Source: Thermomonas flagellata (GTDB taxonomy: Bacteria > Pseudomonadota > Gammaproteobacteria > Xanthomonadales > Xanthomonadaceae). From it: 64,000 nt of DNA. The position numbers and the translations under genes are program-made. The notes below the pieces were generated by a model. That model was not told the DNA's origin and searched no databases. It saw only the letters and a list, made by a program, of their open reading frames with translations. Below are positions 7,419-14,919 of the stretch, in pieces. The stretch is from positions 1 to 64,000 of the forward strand of contig NZ_JAJOZK010000013.1 in NCBI RefSeq assembly GCF_022419185.1, in the 5' to 3' direction. How positions within the stretch are numbered: position 1 is the first letter of the stretch; each line of letters opens with the position of its first letter.

Positions 7419-8351
7419 TCAGTGCGCGTTCGGCGTCGCCCCGCGCCGCCGCTGCCACGCGAGCACCGCCGCGACGAGCAGCAGCCCGGCCAACAGCCCG
7501 ATGCCGGCATTGAACAGGCTCTCCCACAGCCAGCCCGGCGGGTGCGCGTGCAGCGCCTGGGCCAGGTGGTGCAGGGCCGGCACCCCGTGCACCAGGATGC
7601 CGCCGCCGACCAGGAACATCGCCAGCGTCCCGGCCACCGACAGCAGCCGCATCAGGCGCGGGGCCAGCGCCAGCAGCGCGCGCCCGAGCCAGGCACGCAG
7701 CCCGCCGCGCGCGCGCAGGTGCAGGCCGGCGTCGTCCAGCTTGACGATCACCGCCACCAGGCCATACACCCCAGCGGTCATCACCAGCCCGATCGCCACC
7801 AGCACCGCAAGCTGGGTGGGAAACGGCTGCGCCGCCACGGTGCCGAGCGCGATCACGATGATCTCCGCCGACAGGATGAAGTCGGTGCGCACCGCGCCGC
7901 GGATCTTGTCGCGCTCGAACGCGCGCAGGTCGGTGGCCGGGTCGGCGAGGGCACGCGCCAGTTCGGCCTGGCGCGCCGCGGCGGCCCCCGGATGCAGCAG
8001 CCGGTGCACCAGCTTCTCCGCGCCCTCGTAGCACAGGTAGGCACCGCCGACCATCAGCAGCGGCAGGATCAGCGGCACGCGCCAGCCGCGCGCGTGCAGC
8101 CACGCCTCGAGCGCGGCGATCGCCAGCGCCGCCGGGACCAGGATGGCCTTGTTCACCAGCGAGCCCTTGGCGACCGCCCAGACCACCGGCAGCTCGCGGT
8201 CGGCGCGGGTGCCGGTCACCTGCTGCGCGTTGAGCGCCAGGTCGTCGCCGAGCACCCCGGCGGTCTTCTTGGTGGCGACCTTGGTCATCGTCGCCACGTC
8301 GTCGAGGATCGTGGCGATGTCGTCGAACAGGGCGAAGAAGCTGGAGGGCAT
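7419..8351 (-). CDS. DUF808 family inner-membrane protein (YedI-like)
   Basis: A 310-residue polytopic membrane protein. The N-terminus MPSSFFALFDDIATILDDVA and the following VATKKTAGVLGDDLALNAQQV are the signature of DUF808 (E. coli YedI). About six hydrophobic segments are visible, including residues near 75-95, 165-215 and 245-300. The ATG at 8351 begins that conserved N-terminus; the much longer open frame upstream is the antisense of rlmJ. The function of the family is unknown. No operon partner: GNAT downstream has its own start 57 bp away. Confidence 0.88.
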   Translation of the reverse strand: MPSSFFALFDDIATILDDVATMTKVATKKTAGVLGDDLALNAQQVTGTRADRELPVVWAVAKGSLVNKAILVPAALAIAALEAWLHARGWRVPLILPLLMVGGAYLCYEGAEKLVHRLLHPGAAAARQAELARALADPATDLRAFERDKIRGAVRTDFILSAEIIVIALGTVAAQPFPTQLAVLVAIGLVMTAGVYGLVAVIVKLDDAGLHLRARGGLRAWLGRALLALAPRLMRLLSVAGTLAMFLVGGGILVHGVPALHHLAQALHAHPPGWLWESLFNAGIGLLAGLLLVAAVLAWQRRRGATPNAH

Positions 8352-8410
8352 CGGGCGCGGCCGGCACGGACGGAATCGCGAGCTTAGGGACCGCCCGCGC
8401 GGGCCGCCAG

Positions 8411-9268
8411 TCAGGGCGGCGGGCGCAGCCAGTCCACGCAGGCGGCGGCCCCGGCATCGCCCAGCGCCGCGCGCAGCGCGTCCAGCGCCGGGCGCATGGC
8501 GGCATCGAACTGCCACGGCGCATTGAGGACCAGCATGCCGCTGCCGTTCATCCGCAGCGGCGAGTCGTCCGGCCGCACCAACAGCTCCAGCCGTAGCGCG
8601 GACTTGGCCGGCAACGCGGCGGCGGCGCGCCGGAACGGCTGCAGCGCGCGGCCCTGCTTGATCGGATACCACAGCGCGAAGGTGCCCTGCGGCCAGCGCA
8701 GGAGGCCTTCGCGCAGGGCCGCCAGCGCGGCATCGAACTCGGCCAGTTGGGTCTCGTAGGGAGGATCGATCAGCACCAGCCCGCGCGCGTAGCGTTGCGC
8801 GCCGTGGCGCGGCGGCAGCAGCGCCTTGAGCGCGGCGTAGCCGTCGCCGGCGTGCACCGCCACCCGCGGATCGCCGGCGAAGCGGCTGCGCAGCAGCTGC
8901 GCTTCCTCCGGGTGCAGCTCGCAGGCCACGATCCGGTCCTGCGCGCGCAGCGCGTGCGCCAGCAGCCAGGGCGAGCCGGGATAGGCCTGCGCGCCGTGCT
9001 GGGCGCGGCAGGCGCGCACCGCCGCCAGGTAGCGCTGGACCGCGGGATCGCGCGGGGCCTGCGCCTGCAGCCGGGCGATGCCGTCCTGCGCCTCGCCGGT
9101 CTTCTGCGCGGCCTCGCCGTCCAGCCGGTACAGCCCGCGCCCGCCGTGGGTGTCCAGCGCGAAGCAGGGCGCCGGCTTGGCGGCGAGCGCCTCGCACAGG
9201 GCCAGCACCACCACGTGCTTGAGCACGTCCGCGTGGTTGCCGGCATGGAAGGCGTGGCGGTAGTTCAT
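8411..9268 (-). CDS. rlmJ: 23S rRNA (adenine(2030)-N6)-methyltransferase
   Basis: Methylates A2030 of 23S rRNA using S-adenosylmethionine. The 285-residue protein begins MNYRHAFHAGNHADVLKH, the strongly conserved RlmJ N-terminus, has the SAM site ALDTHGGRGLY near residue 40, and the N6-adenine catalytic motif DPPY (VLIDPPYE, about residue 167). Length matches E. coli (280). The ATG has GAGAAT six bases upstream and no Shine-Dalgarno, so the mRNA is probably leaderless. The gene is divergent from a GNAT gene across 64 bp, both with the same promoter geometry. Confidence 0.95.
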   Translation of the reverse strand: MNYRHAFHAGNHADVLKHVVVLALCEALAAKPAPCFALDTHGGRGLYRLDGEAAQKTGEAQDGIARLQAQAPRDPAVQRYLAAVRACRAQHGAQAYPGSPWLLAHALRAQDRIVACELHPEEAQLLRSRFAGDPRVAVHAGDGYAALKALLPPRHGAQRYARGLVLIDPPYETQLAEFDAALAALREGLLRWPQGTFALWYPIKQGRALQPFRRAAAALPAKSALRLELLVRPDDSPLRMNGSGMLVLNAPWQFDAAMRPALDALRAALGDAGAAACVDWLRPPP

Positions 9269-9274
9269 CCGCGC

Positions 9275-9280
9275 ATTCTC
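9275..9280 (-). promoter_or_regulatory. Candidate -10 for leaderless rlmJ mRNA
   Basis: GAGAAT (4/6 matches to TATAAT) ends 6 nt before the rlmJ ATG. The divergent partner has TACACT at the same distance from its own start, giving a compact bidirectional promoter. Confidence 0.45.
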
Positions 9281-9320
9281 GCACCGAGGCGCGGGCCGGC
9301 CGTGCCGCGGCGCGGCGCAC

Positions 9321-9326
9321 TACACT
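9321..9326 (+). promoter_or_regulatory. Candidate -10 for leaderless GNAT mRNA
   Basis: TACACT is followed by CCGCGC and then the ATG at 9333, so the predicted +1 is at the start codon. No ribosome-binding site intervenes. Confidence 0.55.
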
Positions 9327-9332
9327 CCGCGC

Positions 9333-9935
9333 ATGACCCCGGGCATCACGCTTCGCACCCTCGTCGGCGCGGCCATCGTGCCGCACCTGGACGCGATCGC
9401 CGCGCTGCGGATCGCGGTGTTCCGCGACTGGCCCTACCTGTACGACGGCGACGCCGGCTACGAGCGCGAGTACCTGCGCGCCTACGCCGACTGCCCGCGC
9501 AGCGTCGTGGTGCTGGCCGTGGACGGCGCGCACGTGGTCGGCGCCAGCACCGGCCTGCCGCTGGCGGAGGACGGCGCCGCGTTCCGGGCGCCGTTCCACG
9601 CGCGCGGGATCGACCCGGCGCGGGTGTTCTACTGCGGCGAGTCGGTGCTGCTGCCGGCCTACCGCGGGCGCGGCATCGGGCATGCGTTCTTCGACGCGCG
9701 CGAGGCGCATGCGCGTGCGCTCGGCGGGTTCGACTGGACCGCGTTCGCGGCGGTGGACCGCGCCGACGACGATCCGCGGCGGCCGCCCGGCCACCGCGGC
9801 CACGCGGCGTTCTGGGCCAAGCGCGGCTACGTGCGCCAGCCGGGCATGACGATGCACCTGCACTGGAACGAGGTCGGCGTGGGCGAGACCGGGCATGCGC
9901 TGACCTTCTGGCTGCGCCCGCTGGAGGTGGCATGA
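9333..9935 (+). CDS. GNAT family N-acetyltransferase
   Basis: A 200-residue acetyltransferase. VLLPAYRGRGIGHAFFD (about residues 107-123) is the acetyl-CoA-binding motif A, and FWAKRGYVRQPGM near residue 165 fits the end of the fold. A preceding segment FYCGESVLLP holds the beta4 strand. Its stop overlaps the start of the next gene (ATGA), so it is translationally coupled to a C-N hydrolase; a GNAT-hydrolase pair suggests joint action on a small amine or amide, but the substrate is unknown. Confidence 0.82.
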   Translation: MTPGITLRTLVGAAIVPHLDAIAALRIAVFRDWPYLYDGDAGYEREYLRAYADCPRSVVVLAVDGAHVVGASTGLPLAEDGAAFRAPFHARGIDPARVFYCGESVLLPAYRGRGIGHAFFDAREAHARALGGFDWTAFAAVDRADDDPRRPPGHRGHAAFWAKRGYVRQPGMTMHLHWNEVGVGETGHALTFWLRPLEVA

Positions 9936-10837
9936 AGGTCGCCGCCTGCCGCTATGCGGTCGGCAGGCCGGCCGATTTTTCCGCCTTCGCCGCGCGCATC
10001 GAGGCGCTGCTGGCGCAGGCCAAGGCGCAGGGCGCACGCCTGGCCGTGCTGCCGGAGTACCTGGCGCTGGAGCTGGCCGCGGTGTTTCCGTCGCCGGTCC
10101 ACGCCGACCTGCACGCCTCGCTGGCCGCGCTGCAGGCGCTGCGCGGCGACTGGATCGCGCTGTTCGCGTCGCTCGCGCGGCGGCTCGGGCTGCACGTCGT
10201 GGCCGGCAGCTTCCTGCTGGAGACCGCCCCGGGGCGCTACCGCAACCGCAGCGACCTGTTCACCGCCGACGGCGCGCACCTGTGGCAGGACAAGCTGCAG
10301 CTGACCGGCTTCGAGCGCCAGGCGCGGGTGATCGAACCCGGCGATGCCCTGCACGTGATGGCGCTGGACGGCGTGCGGGTGGGGATCGCGGTCTGCTACG
10401 ACAGCGAGTTCCCGCTGCCGGTGCGCGCCCAGCGCGAGGCCGGCATGCAGCTCCTGCTGGTGCCCAGCTGCACCGACACCGACGCCGGCGCCACCCGGGT
10501 GCGGGTGGGGTGCCTCGCGCGCGCGCTGGAGAACCGGATCTACGTGGCGCAGGCGGTGACCGCCGGGCGTGCCGACTGGAGTCCGGCGCTGGACGTGAAC
10601 ACCGGGCGTGCCGCGCTGCTGGCGCCGATGGACGCAGGCCTGCCGGCCGACGGCGTGCTGGCGCAGACCGCGGGCGGCGCTGATGGAGAGCCCGGCGATG
10701 CCGATGCCTGGGCGCTGGCGACGCTGGATTTCGCCCTGCTCGAGGCCAGCCGCGCGCGCGCGCAGGTGGCCTGCGACCGCGACTGGCCGGGGCAGTGCCG
10801 CCCCGGCCTGCGCCGCGCCCGCCTGCTGCGCCCCTGA
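9932..10837 (+). CDS. Carbon-nitrogen hydrolase (nitrilase superfamily)
   Basis: A 301-residue amidase/nitrilase-fold enzyme with the full catalytic triad: E42 (VLPEYLALE), K121 (WQDKLQLTGFE) and C155 (GIAVCYDSEFP). The sequence resembles the branch annotated as amidohydrolases that often sit beside a GNAT protein or are fused to one. Here the two are separate genes with a 4-bp ATGA overlap. The reaction is hydrolysis of a C-N bond in an unknown small molecule. A cytosolic enzyme: no signal peptide. Confidence 0.9.
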   Translation: MKVAACRYAVGRPADFSAFAARIEALLAQAKAQGARLAVLPEYLALELAAVFPSPVHADLHASLAALQALRGDWIALFASLARRLGLHVVAGSFLLETAPGRYRNRSDLFTADGAHLWQDKLQLTGFERQARVIEPGDALHVMALDGVRVGIAVCYDSEFPLPVRAQREAGMQLLLVPSCTDTDAGATRVRVGCLARALENRIYVAQAVTAGRADWSPALDVNTGRAALLAPMDAGLPADGVLAQTAGGADGEPGDADAWALATLDFALLEASRARAQVACDRDWPGQCRPGLRRARLLRP

Positions 10838-10841
10838 GGCG

Positions 10842-11423
10842 TCAGCGGCAGCGCCCGGAGGAACCGCTGCCGCAGCGGCGGCCGTCGGTCCAGGTCGCGC
10901 CGCTGAAGTCGGCCCCTTCCAGGTCCACGTTGACCAGCTTGGAGCCGCGCAGGTCGGCGTCGCGGAAGTCGGCGCCGGTCAGGTCGGTGTTGGTGAACTG
11001 CGCGGCGATCCGCGCCTTGCGGAAGTCGGCCTCGCCCAGTTCGGCGTTGGTGAAGCGGGCGCCGGTCAGGTCGGCGCCGGCGAACACCGCGCGGCGTGCG
11101 CTGGTGTTGGTGAACTTGGCATGCCGCAGGTCGGCGTTGCGGAAGTCGTGGCCGTCCAGCTCGGTGTTGACGTGGCGCTTGCCGGCCGGCTGGCGCTTGG
11201 ACGCCGCTTGGGCGGCGGGCCTGCCGGCGGACGTGGCGGTGGAGGTGGCGGTGGAGGCGGCGGTGCCGGCCTCGGCGCGGGTGGCGCCGGCCCGGGTGTC
11301 GACCTGCACCTGCGCGCCGGCGCCGTGCACGCGTACGCCGGTGGCGTCCACCTGCACGCTCTGCGCGTGCGCGGCGGCGGCCAGCAGCAGCAAGGACAGG
11401 GTCGGGATCGCGATGCGGGACAT
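10842..11423 (-). CDS. Secreted pentapeptide-repeat protein
   Basis: A 193-residue protein with a Sec signal peptide (cleavage likely after AHA, residue 20), a Ala/Thr-rich low-complexity region (residues 40-80), then about 14 consecutive five-residue repeats of the A(D/N)LXX type (HDFRNADLRHAKF, GADLTGARF, EADF, GADFRDADLRGSKL). Such repeats fold into a right-handed quadrilateral beta-helix. A C-terminal pair of cysteines (CGSGSSGRC) may be disulfide-bonded. AAGGAGAG lies before the ATG. Function unknown; an export signal argues against a gyrase-protecting role. The gene is convergent with the C-N hydrolase, 4 bp apart. Confidence 0.85.
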   Translation of the reverse strand: MSRIAIPTLSLLLLAAAAHAQSVQVDATGVRVHGAGAQVQVDTRAGATRAEAGTAASTATSTATSAGRPAAQAASKRQPAGKRHVNTELDGHDFRNADLRHAKFTNTSARRAVFAGADLTGARFTNAELGEADFRKARIAAQFTNTDLTGADFRDADLRGSKLVNVDLEGADFSGATWTDGRRCGSGSSGRCR

Positions 11424-11473
11424 GCGGGCTCTCCTTGTGGTGAAAGATTCCGTATGCACTGGCAGGTGGCGGC

Positions 11474-12025
11474 TCAGCCGAGCAGGCTCACGCCCGGCAC
11501 CAGCCACAGCGACAGCCCCGCCAGCCCGCTGCCGATCGCGGTCGCGGCGAGCACGTCGCTGGGGTAGTGCAGGCCCAGCACCACCCGCGAGGCGGCCACG
11601 CTGGCGGTGAACGGCACCAGCAGCCAGGCCAGCGCGGGATAGTGCGCCATCGCCACCAGGCTGAAGGCCACCGCGTGCAGGGTGTGCCCGGAGGGGAAAC
11701 TGAACTCGTCCAAGGGCGCCACCCAGGCGCGGATGCGCAGGTCGCTGGCGAACGGCCGCGGACGCCGGGTCCAGCGCTTGAGCGCCTTGTACAGCAGCAG
11801 CGCGAGCAGCCCGGTGGCGGCCAGGTGCAGGCTGGCGCGCAGGCCGGCCCAGCCGTCGGCGGCGACCAGCGCGGCCATCAGCAGGTACCAGAACACCCCG
11901 TCGCCGAGCCGGCTGACCGCGGCGAAGTAGCGCAGGATGCCGCGGCAGCCGCACAGGCGGTTGGCGCGCACGCACCAGCTGCGCTCGGCGGCCAGCCAGC
12001 GGTCAGCGGGCAGCGGTCGCGACAT
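11474..12025 (-). CDS. PAP2 family phosphatase
   Basis: A 183-residue membrane phosphatase of the type that dephosphorylates lipid phosphates such as phosphatidate or undecaprenyl pyrophosphate. All three motifs are present: KALKRWTRRPRP (near residue 81), FPSGHT (near 113) and SRVVLGLHYPSD (near 146). Four to five transmembrane helices are visible. The start overlaps the upstream glycosyltransferase by 23 bp, so the two are translationally coupled. With Pho-box-like repeats ahead of the pair, a role in turning phosphatidate into diacylglycerol for glycolipid synthesis is possible, but this is inference. Confidence 0.9.
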   Translation of the reverse strand: MSRPLPADRWLAAERSWCVRANRLCGCRGILRYFAAVSRLGDGVFWYLLMAALVAADGWAGLRASLHLAATGLLALLLYKALKRWTRRPRPFASDLRIRAWVAPLDEFSFPSGHTLHAVAFSLVAMAHYPALAWLLVPFTASVAASRVVLGLHYPSDVLAATAIGSGLAGLSLWLVPGVSLLG

Positions 12026-13151
12026 GCGCGCCTCCGGGCAGCGTGAGCGTGCGCAGGATGTGGTCGAAGTCCGCCGCGACCTGGGCCGGGCGCAGCGCCG
12101 CCACCGCCGTGCGGCAGGCGGCGCGCATGCGCGCGCGCCGCGCATCGTCGGCGGCGATCCGGACCGCGGCGGCGACGAAGCCGGCATCGTCGCCGGCGGC
12201 GATCGCCGCGCCGTGCTCGCCGTCGCGCAGCACCTCGCGCGCGGCGCCATAGTCGAACGCGACCGTCGGCACGCCGCTGGCCAGCGCCTCCAGGGTGACG
12301 TTACCGAAGGTCTCGCTGTGGCTAGGGAACAGGAACAGGTCGCCGCTGGCGAAATGGCGCGCCAGGGCTTCCCCGCGCTGCACGCCGCAGAAGATGAAGT
12401 CCGGGTTCTCGCGCTGCAGCGCCTCGCGCACCGGGCCGTCGCCGACCCACACGAAGCGCGCGTCCGGGCGCCGTGCCTGCAGGGCGCGGAAGGCGCGCAC
12501 CGCCAGCGGCAGGTTCTTCTCGGCCGCGATCCGGCCGACGTAGATCGCGGCCGGGGCGTCGTCGTGCAGGCCCCACTGCGCGCGCAGGGCGCGGTCGCGC
12601 CGCGCGGGATCGAACAGCTCGGTGTCCACCGCGCGCGCCAGCCGCACCACGTTCTGAAAGCCGATCCCCTGCAGGAACTGCTGCAGCTCGCGGGTCGGCA
12701 CCAGGGTCGCCTGTGCGCGGTTGTGGAAGCGGCGCATCCAGCGCAGCGCGGTGCCCTGCAGCCACGGCGCGCCATAGTCGCGCATGTAGTCGTCGAAGCG
12801 GGTGTGGAAGCCGGTCGCGGCGGGGATGCCGAGCTGGCGCGCGGCGCGCAGCGCGGACCAGCCGAGCGGGCCCTCGGTCGCCACGTAGATCGCGTCCGGA
12901 CGCGCCTGCCGCCAGCGCTGGCGCAGGCGGCGGGTCGCCGGCAGGCCGAACTTCAGGCCCGGGTAGCGCGGCAGCGCGGCGCCGCGCACCAGCAGGGTGT
13001 GCGGCACCAGGTCCGGGTCCGTCGCCTGCCGCGGGCGCACCAGCAGCACCTCGTGCCCGCGCGCGCGCAGGCCCTGTTCCAGCCCCTGCACGGTCATGGC
13101 CACGCCGTTGACTTCCGGCGGGTAGGTCTCGGTGACGATGCTGTAGCGCAT
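12003..13151 (-). CDS. GT4-family glycosyltransferase (SqdX/MgtA-like)
   Basis: A 382-residue GT-B glycosyltransferase. The N-terminus IVTETYPPEVNGVAMTVQGL, the FHTRFDDYMRDY segment near residue 135, and the C-terminal donor site FPSHSETFGNVTLEALASG with its E-x7-E pair place it with GT4 enzymes such as SqdX and MgtA that glycosylate diacylglycerol lipids. The ATG at 13151 is chosen because the conserved N-terminus starts there. It is the first gene of a two-gene unit with a PAP2 phosphatase and follows phoB-phoR-ppk1-ppx on the same strand. Acceptor and sugar cannot be read from sequence. Confidence 0.88.
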   Translation of the reverse strand: MRYSIVTETYPPEVNGVAMTVQGLEQGLRARGHEVLLVRPRQATDPDLVPHTLLVRGAALPRYPGLKFGLPATRRLRQRWRQARPDAIYVATEGPLGWSALRAARQLGIPAATGFHTRFDDYMRDYGAPWLQGTALRWMRRFHNRAQATLVPTRELQQFLQGIGFQNVVRLARAVDTELFDPARRDRALRAQWGLHDDAPAAIYVGRIAAEKNLPLAVRAFRALQARRPDARFVWVGDGPVREALQRENPDFIFCGVQRGEALARHFASGDLFLFPSHSETFGNVTLEALASGVPTVAFDYGAAREVLRDGEHGAAIAAGDDAGFVAAAVRIAADDARRARMRAACRTAVAALRPAQVAADFDHILRTLTLPGGAHVATAAR

Positions 13152-13189
13152 GCGCGGCGTCCGGGTTTGCGGCAGCGTGCGCACGCGCG

Positions 13190-13229
13190 GTGACGCGCGC
13201 ATGGCGCGGGGGTGACCGCGGGGTGACAG
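13190..13229 (-). promoter_or_regulatory. Candidate tandem Pho boxes upstream of glycosyltransferase-PAP2
   Basis: Reading toward the gene, CTGTCAC (13229-13223), CGGTCAC (13218-13212), a degenerate GCGCCAT (13207-13201) and GCGTCAC (13196-13190) start at exact 11-bp intervals. The Pho-box consensus is two CTGTCAT repeats spaced 4 bp, i.e. 11 bp start to start. The first pair matches 11 of 14 positions. A -10 at the expected distance is not obvious, which lowers confidence. Confidence 0.45.
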
Positions 13230-13310
13230 CGCCGCCGGCCGGGGGCACACGCGGCGGCCGCGCGATCCGATGCCCGCGCGCGTGCCCGGCAGCGCGCCGG
13301 GCGCGGCGGT

Positions 13311-14855
13311 TCAGGCCGGGTCGATCTGCAGCTGCACGCCGAGGCCGAGCATGTCCTCCGGCTCGCCGGCCAGGTCCGCGCGCAGCAGCGGGCGCGCCTG
13401 CAGCCAGCCGCGGTCGAGCGCCAGGTGCAGGCGCTCGCCCTCGGCCTGCAGCCGCAGCAGCGGGATCGGGTCGGCCTCGTGCGAGCGGTGCAGCAGCACC
13501 GCCAGCCGCAGCAGGGCGGCGCTGCGGCGGGTCGCCGCCAGCAGGCGGTCGGGGATCATCTCGAACGCGGACTTGGGCACGCTGCGCCGGTGCACCCGCA
13601 CCAGCGCGGCCAGCACCCGCTGCTCCTGCTGCGAGAACCCGGCGATGTCCGAGTGCTCGAGGATGTAGGCGCCGTGCACGTGGTGGCCGCTGTGCGCGAT
13701 CGCCAGCCCGACCTCGTGCACGCGCGCCGCGCGCGCCAGCATCGCGCGGTCGTCGGCCTCCAGTGCCCAGTCGCGCGCGACCTGGTCGAACAGCCGCAGC
13801 GCGGTGGCCTCGACCCGGCGTGCCTGCTCCTGGTCCACGCCGTAGCGCTGCATCAGCGCCGCGATCGAGGCCTCGCGCGGGTCGTCGGCGCCGCCGCGGC
13901 CGGCGAGGTCGTGCAGCACGCCCTCGCGCAGGGCGGCCTTGCTCACCTGCATGCGCTGCAGGCCGAGCGCGTTGAACACCGCCTCCAGCACCAGCAGGCC
14001 GCCGGCGATGATCGGGCGGCGGTCGGCCGACAGGGTCGGCAGGTCGATCGCCTCGATCCGCTCCGCCTGCAGCAGGCGGTCGCGCACCTGCGGCAGCGCC
14101 TCCGCGGTGATCGCGCCCTTGGTCAGGCGCAGCGCGGCGCAGATCTCGCCGATCGCCTTGATCGTGCCGGAGGAGCCGATGGCCTCGTCCCAGCCGAGGT
14201 TGCGGTAGGTCGCCGCGAACTGCTGGAACTCGGCGGTGATCTCGGTCAGCGCCGCCTGCCAGCGCTTGCGCCCGAGCTTGCCGGTCGGGAAGAAGCGGCG
14301 GGTGCTGGCGACGCAGCCGGCCTGCAGGCTCTCGCGCTCGAGCGGCTCGAACCCGGAGCCGATGATGCATTCGGTCGAGCCGCCGCCGATGTCGATCACC
14401 AGCCGCAGGCGGCCGGGACGCGGCGGCTGCGCATGCGCCACGCCCAGGTAGACCAGGCGCGCCTCCTCGCGCCCGGAGATCACCTCGATGGCGTGCCCGA
14501 GCGCAGCCTCGGCCGGGCGCAGGAAGGCCTCCGGGTCGCGCAGCTGGCGCACGGTGTTGGTCGCCACCGCGCGCACGTGGTGCGGCGGCAGGTCGGCCAC
14601 GCGCTGGCCGAAGCGCGCGAGGCAAGCCAGCGCGCGGTCGCGCACCTCCGGGGCCAGCCCGCCCGCGGCGTCCAGGCCCTCGGCCAGGCGCACGGTCTCG
14701 CGCAGGCGGTCGATCACCCGGTACTGCCCGAGCACGCGCTGCGCGACCACCATGTGGAAGCTGTTGGAGCCGAGATCGAGCGCGGCCAGGCGGTCGCCGT
14801 CGCGCAGCGGCAGCGGCGCCACCCGCGCGCCGCGCCGGCGCGGGGGCGTCCTCAT
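13311..14855 (-). CDS. ppx: Exopolyphosphatase (Ppx/GppA family)
   Basis: Releases phosphate from the ends of inorganic polyphosphate. The 514-residue protein starts its fold with LAALDLGSNSFHMVV (phosphate-1 loop of the actin-like ATPase fold), continues with VIDIGGGSTE (phosphate-2 motif, about residue 140) and SSGTIKA, and has a C-terminal HD-like region (RVHEVGLAIAHSGHHVHGAYIL). This is the Ppx rather than GppA architecture by length. It lies 64 bp downstream of ppk1, the enzyme that makes its substrate. ATG at 14855 chosen; a GTG at 14864 is possible. Confidence 0.93.
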   Translation of the reverse strand: MRTPPRRRGARVAPLPLRDGDRLAALDLGSNSFHMVVAQRVLGQYRVIDRLRETVRLAEGLDAAGGLAPEVRDRALACLARFGQRVADLPPHHVRAVATNTVRQLRDPEAFLRPAEAALGHAIEVISGREEARLVYLGVAHAQPPRPGRLRLVIDIGGGSTECIIGSGFEPLERESLQAGCVASTRRFFPTGKLGRKRWQAALTEITAEFQQFAATYRNLGWDEAIGSSGTIKAIGEICAALRLTKGAITAEALPQVRDRLLQAERIEAIDLPTLSADRRPIIAGGLLVLEAVFNALGLQRMQVSKAALREGVLHDLAGRGGADDPREASIAALMQRYGVDQEQARRVEATALRLFDQVARDWALEADDRAMLARAARVHEVGLAIAHSGHHVHGAYILEHSDIAGFSQQEQRVLAALVRVHRRSVPKSAFEMIPDRLLAATRRSAALLRLAVLLHRSHEADPIPLLRLQAEGERLHLALDRGWLQARPLLRADLAGEPEDMLGLGVQLQIDPA

Positions 14856-14919
14856 CGGCGGCACCTCGCGGGCGGCGGTGGGCAGGGCGGCATGCGCGGA
14901 TTATCGCCGGCGCCCGCGC

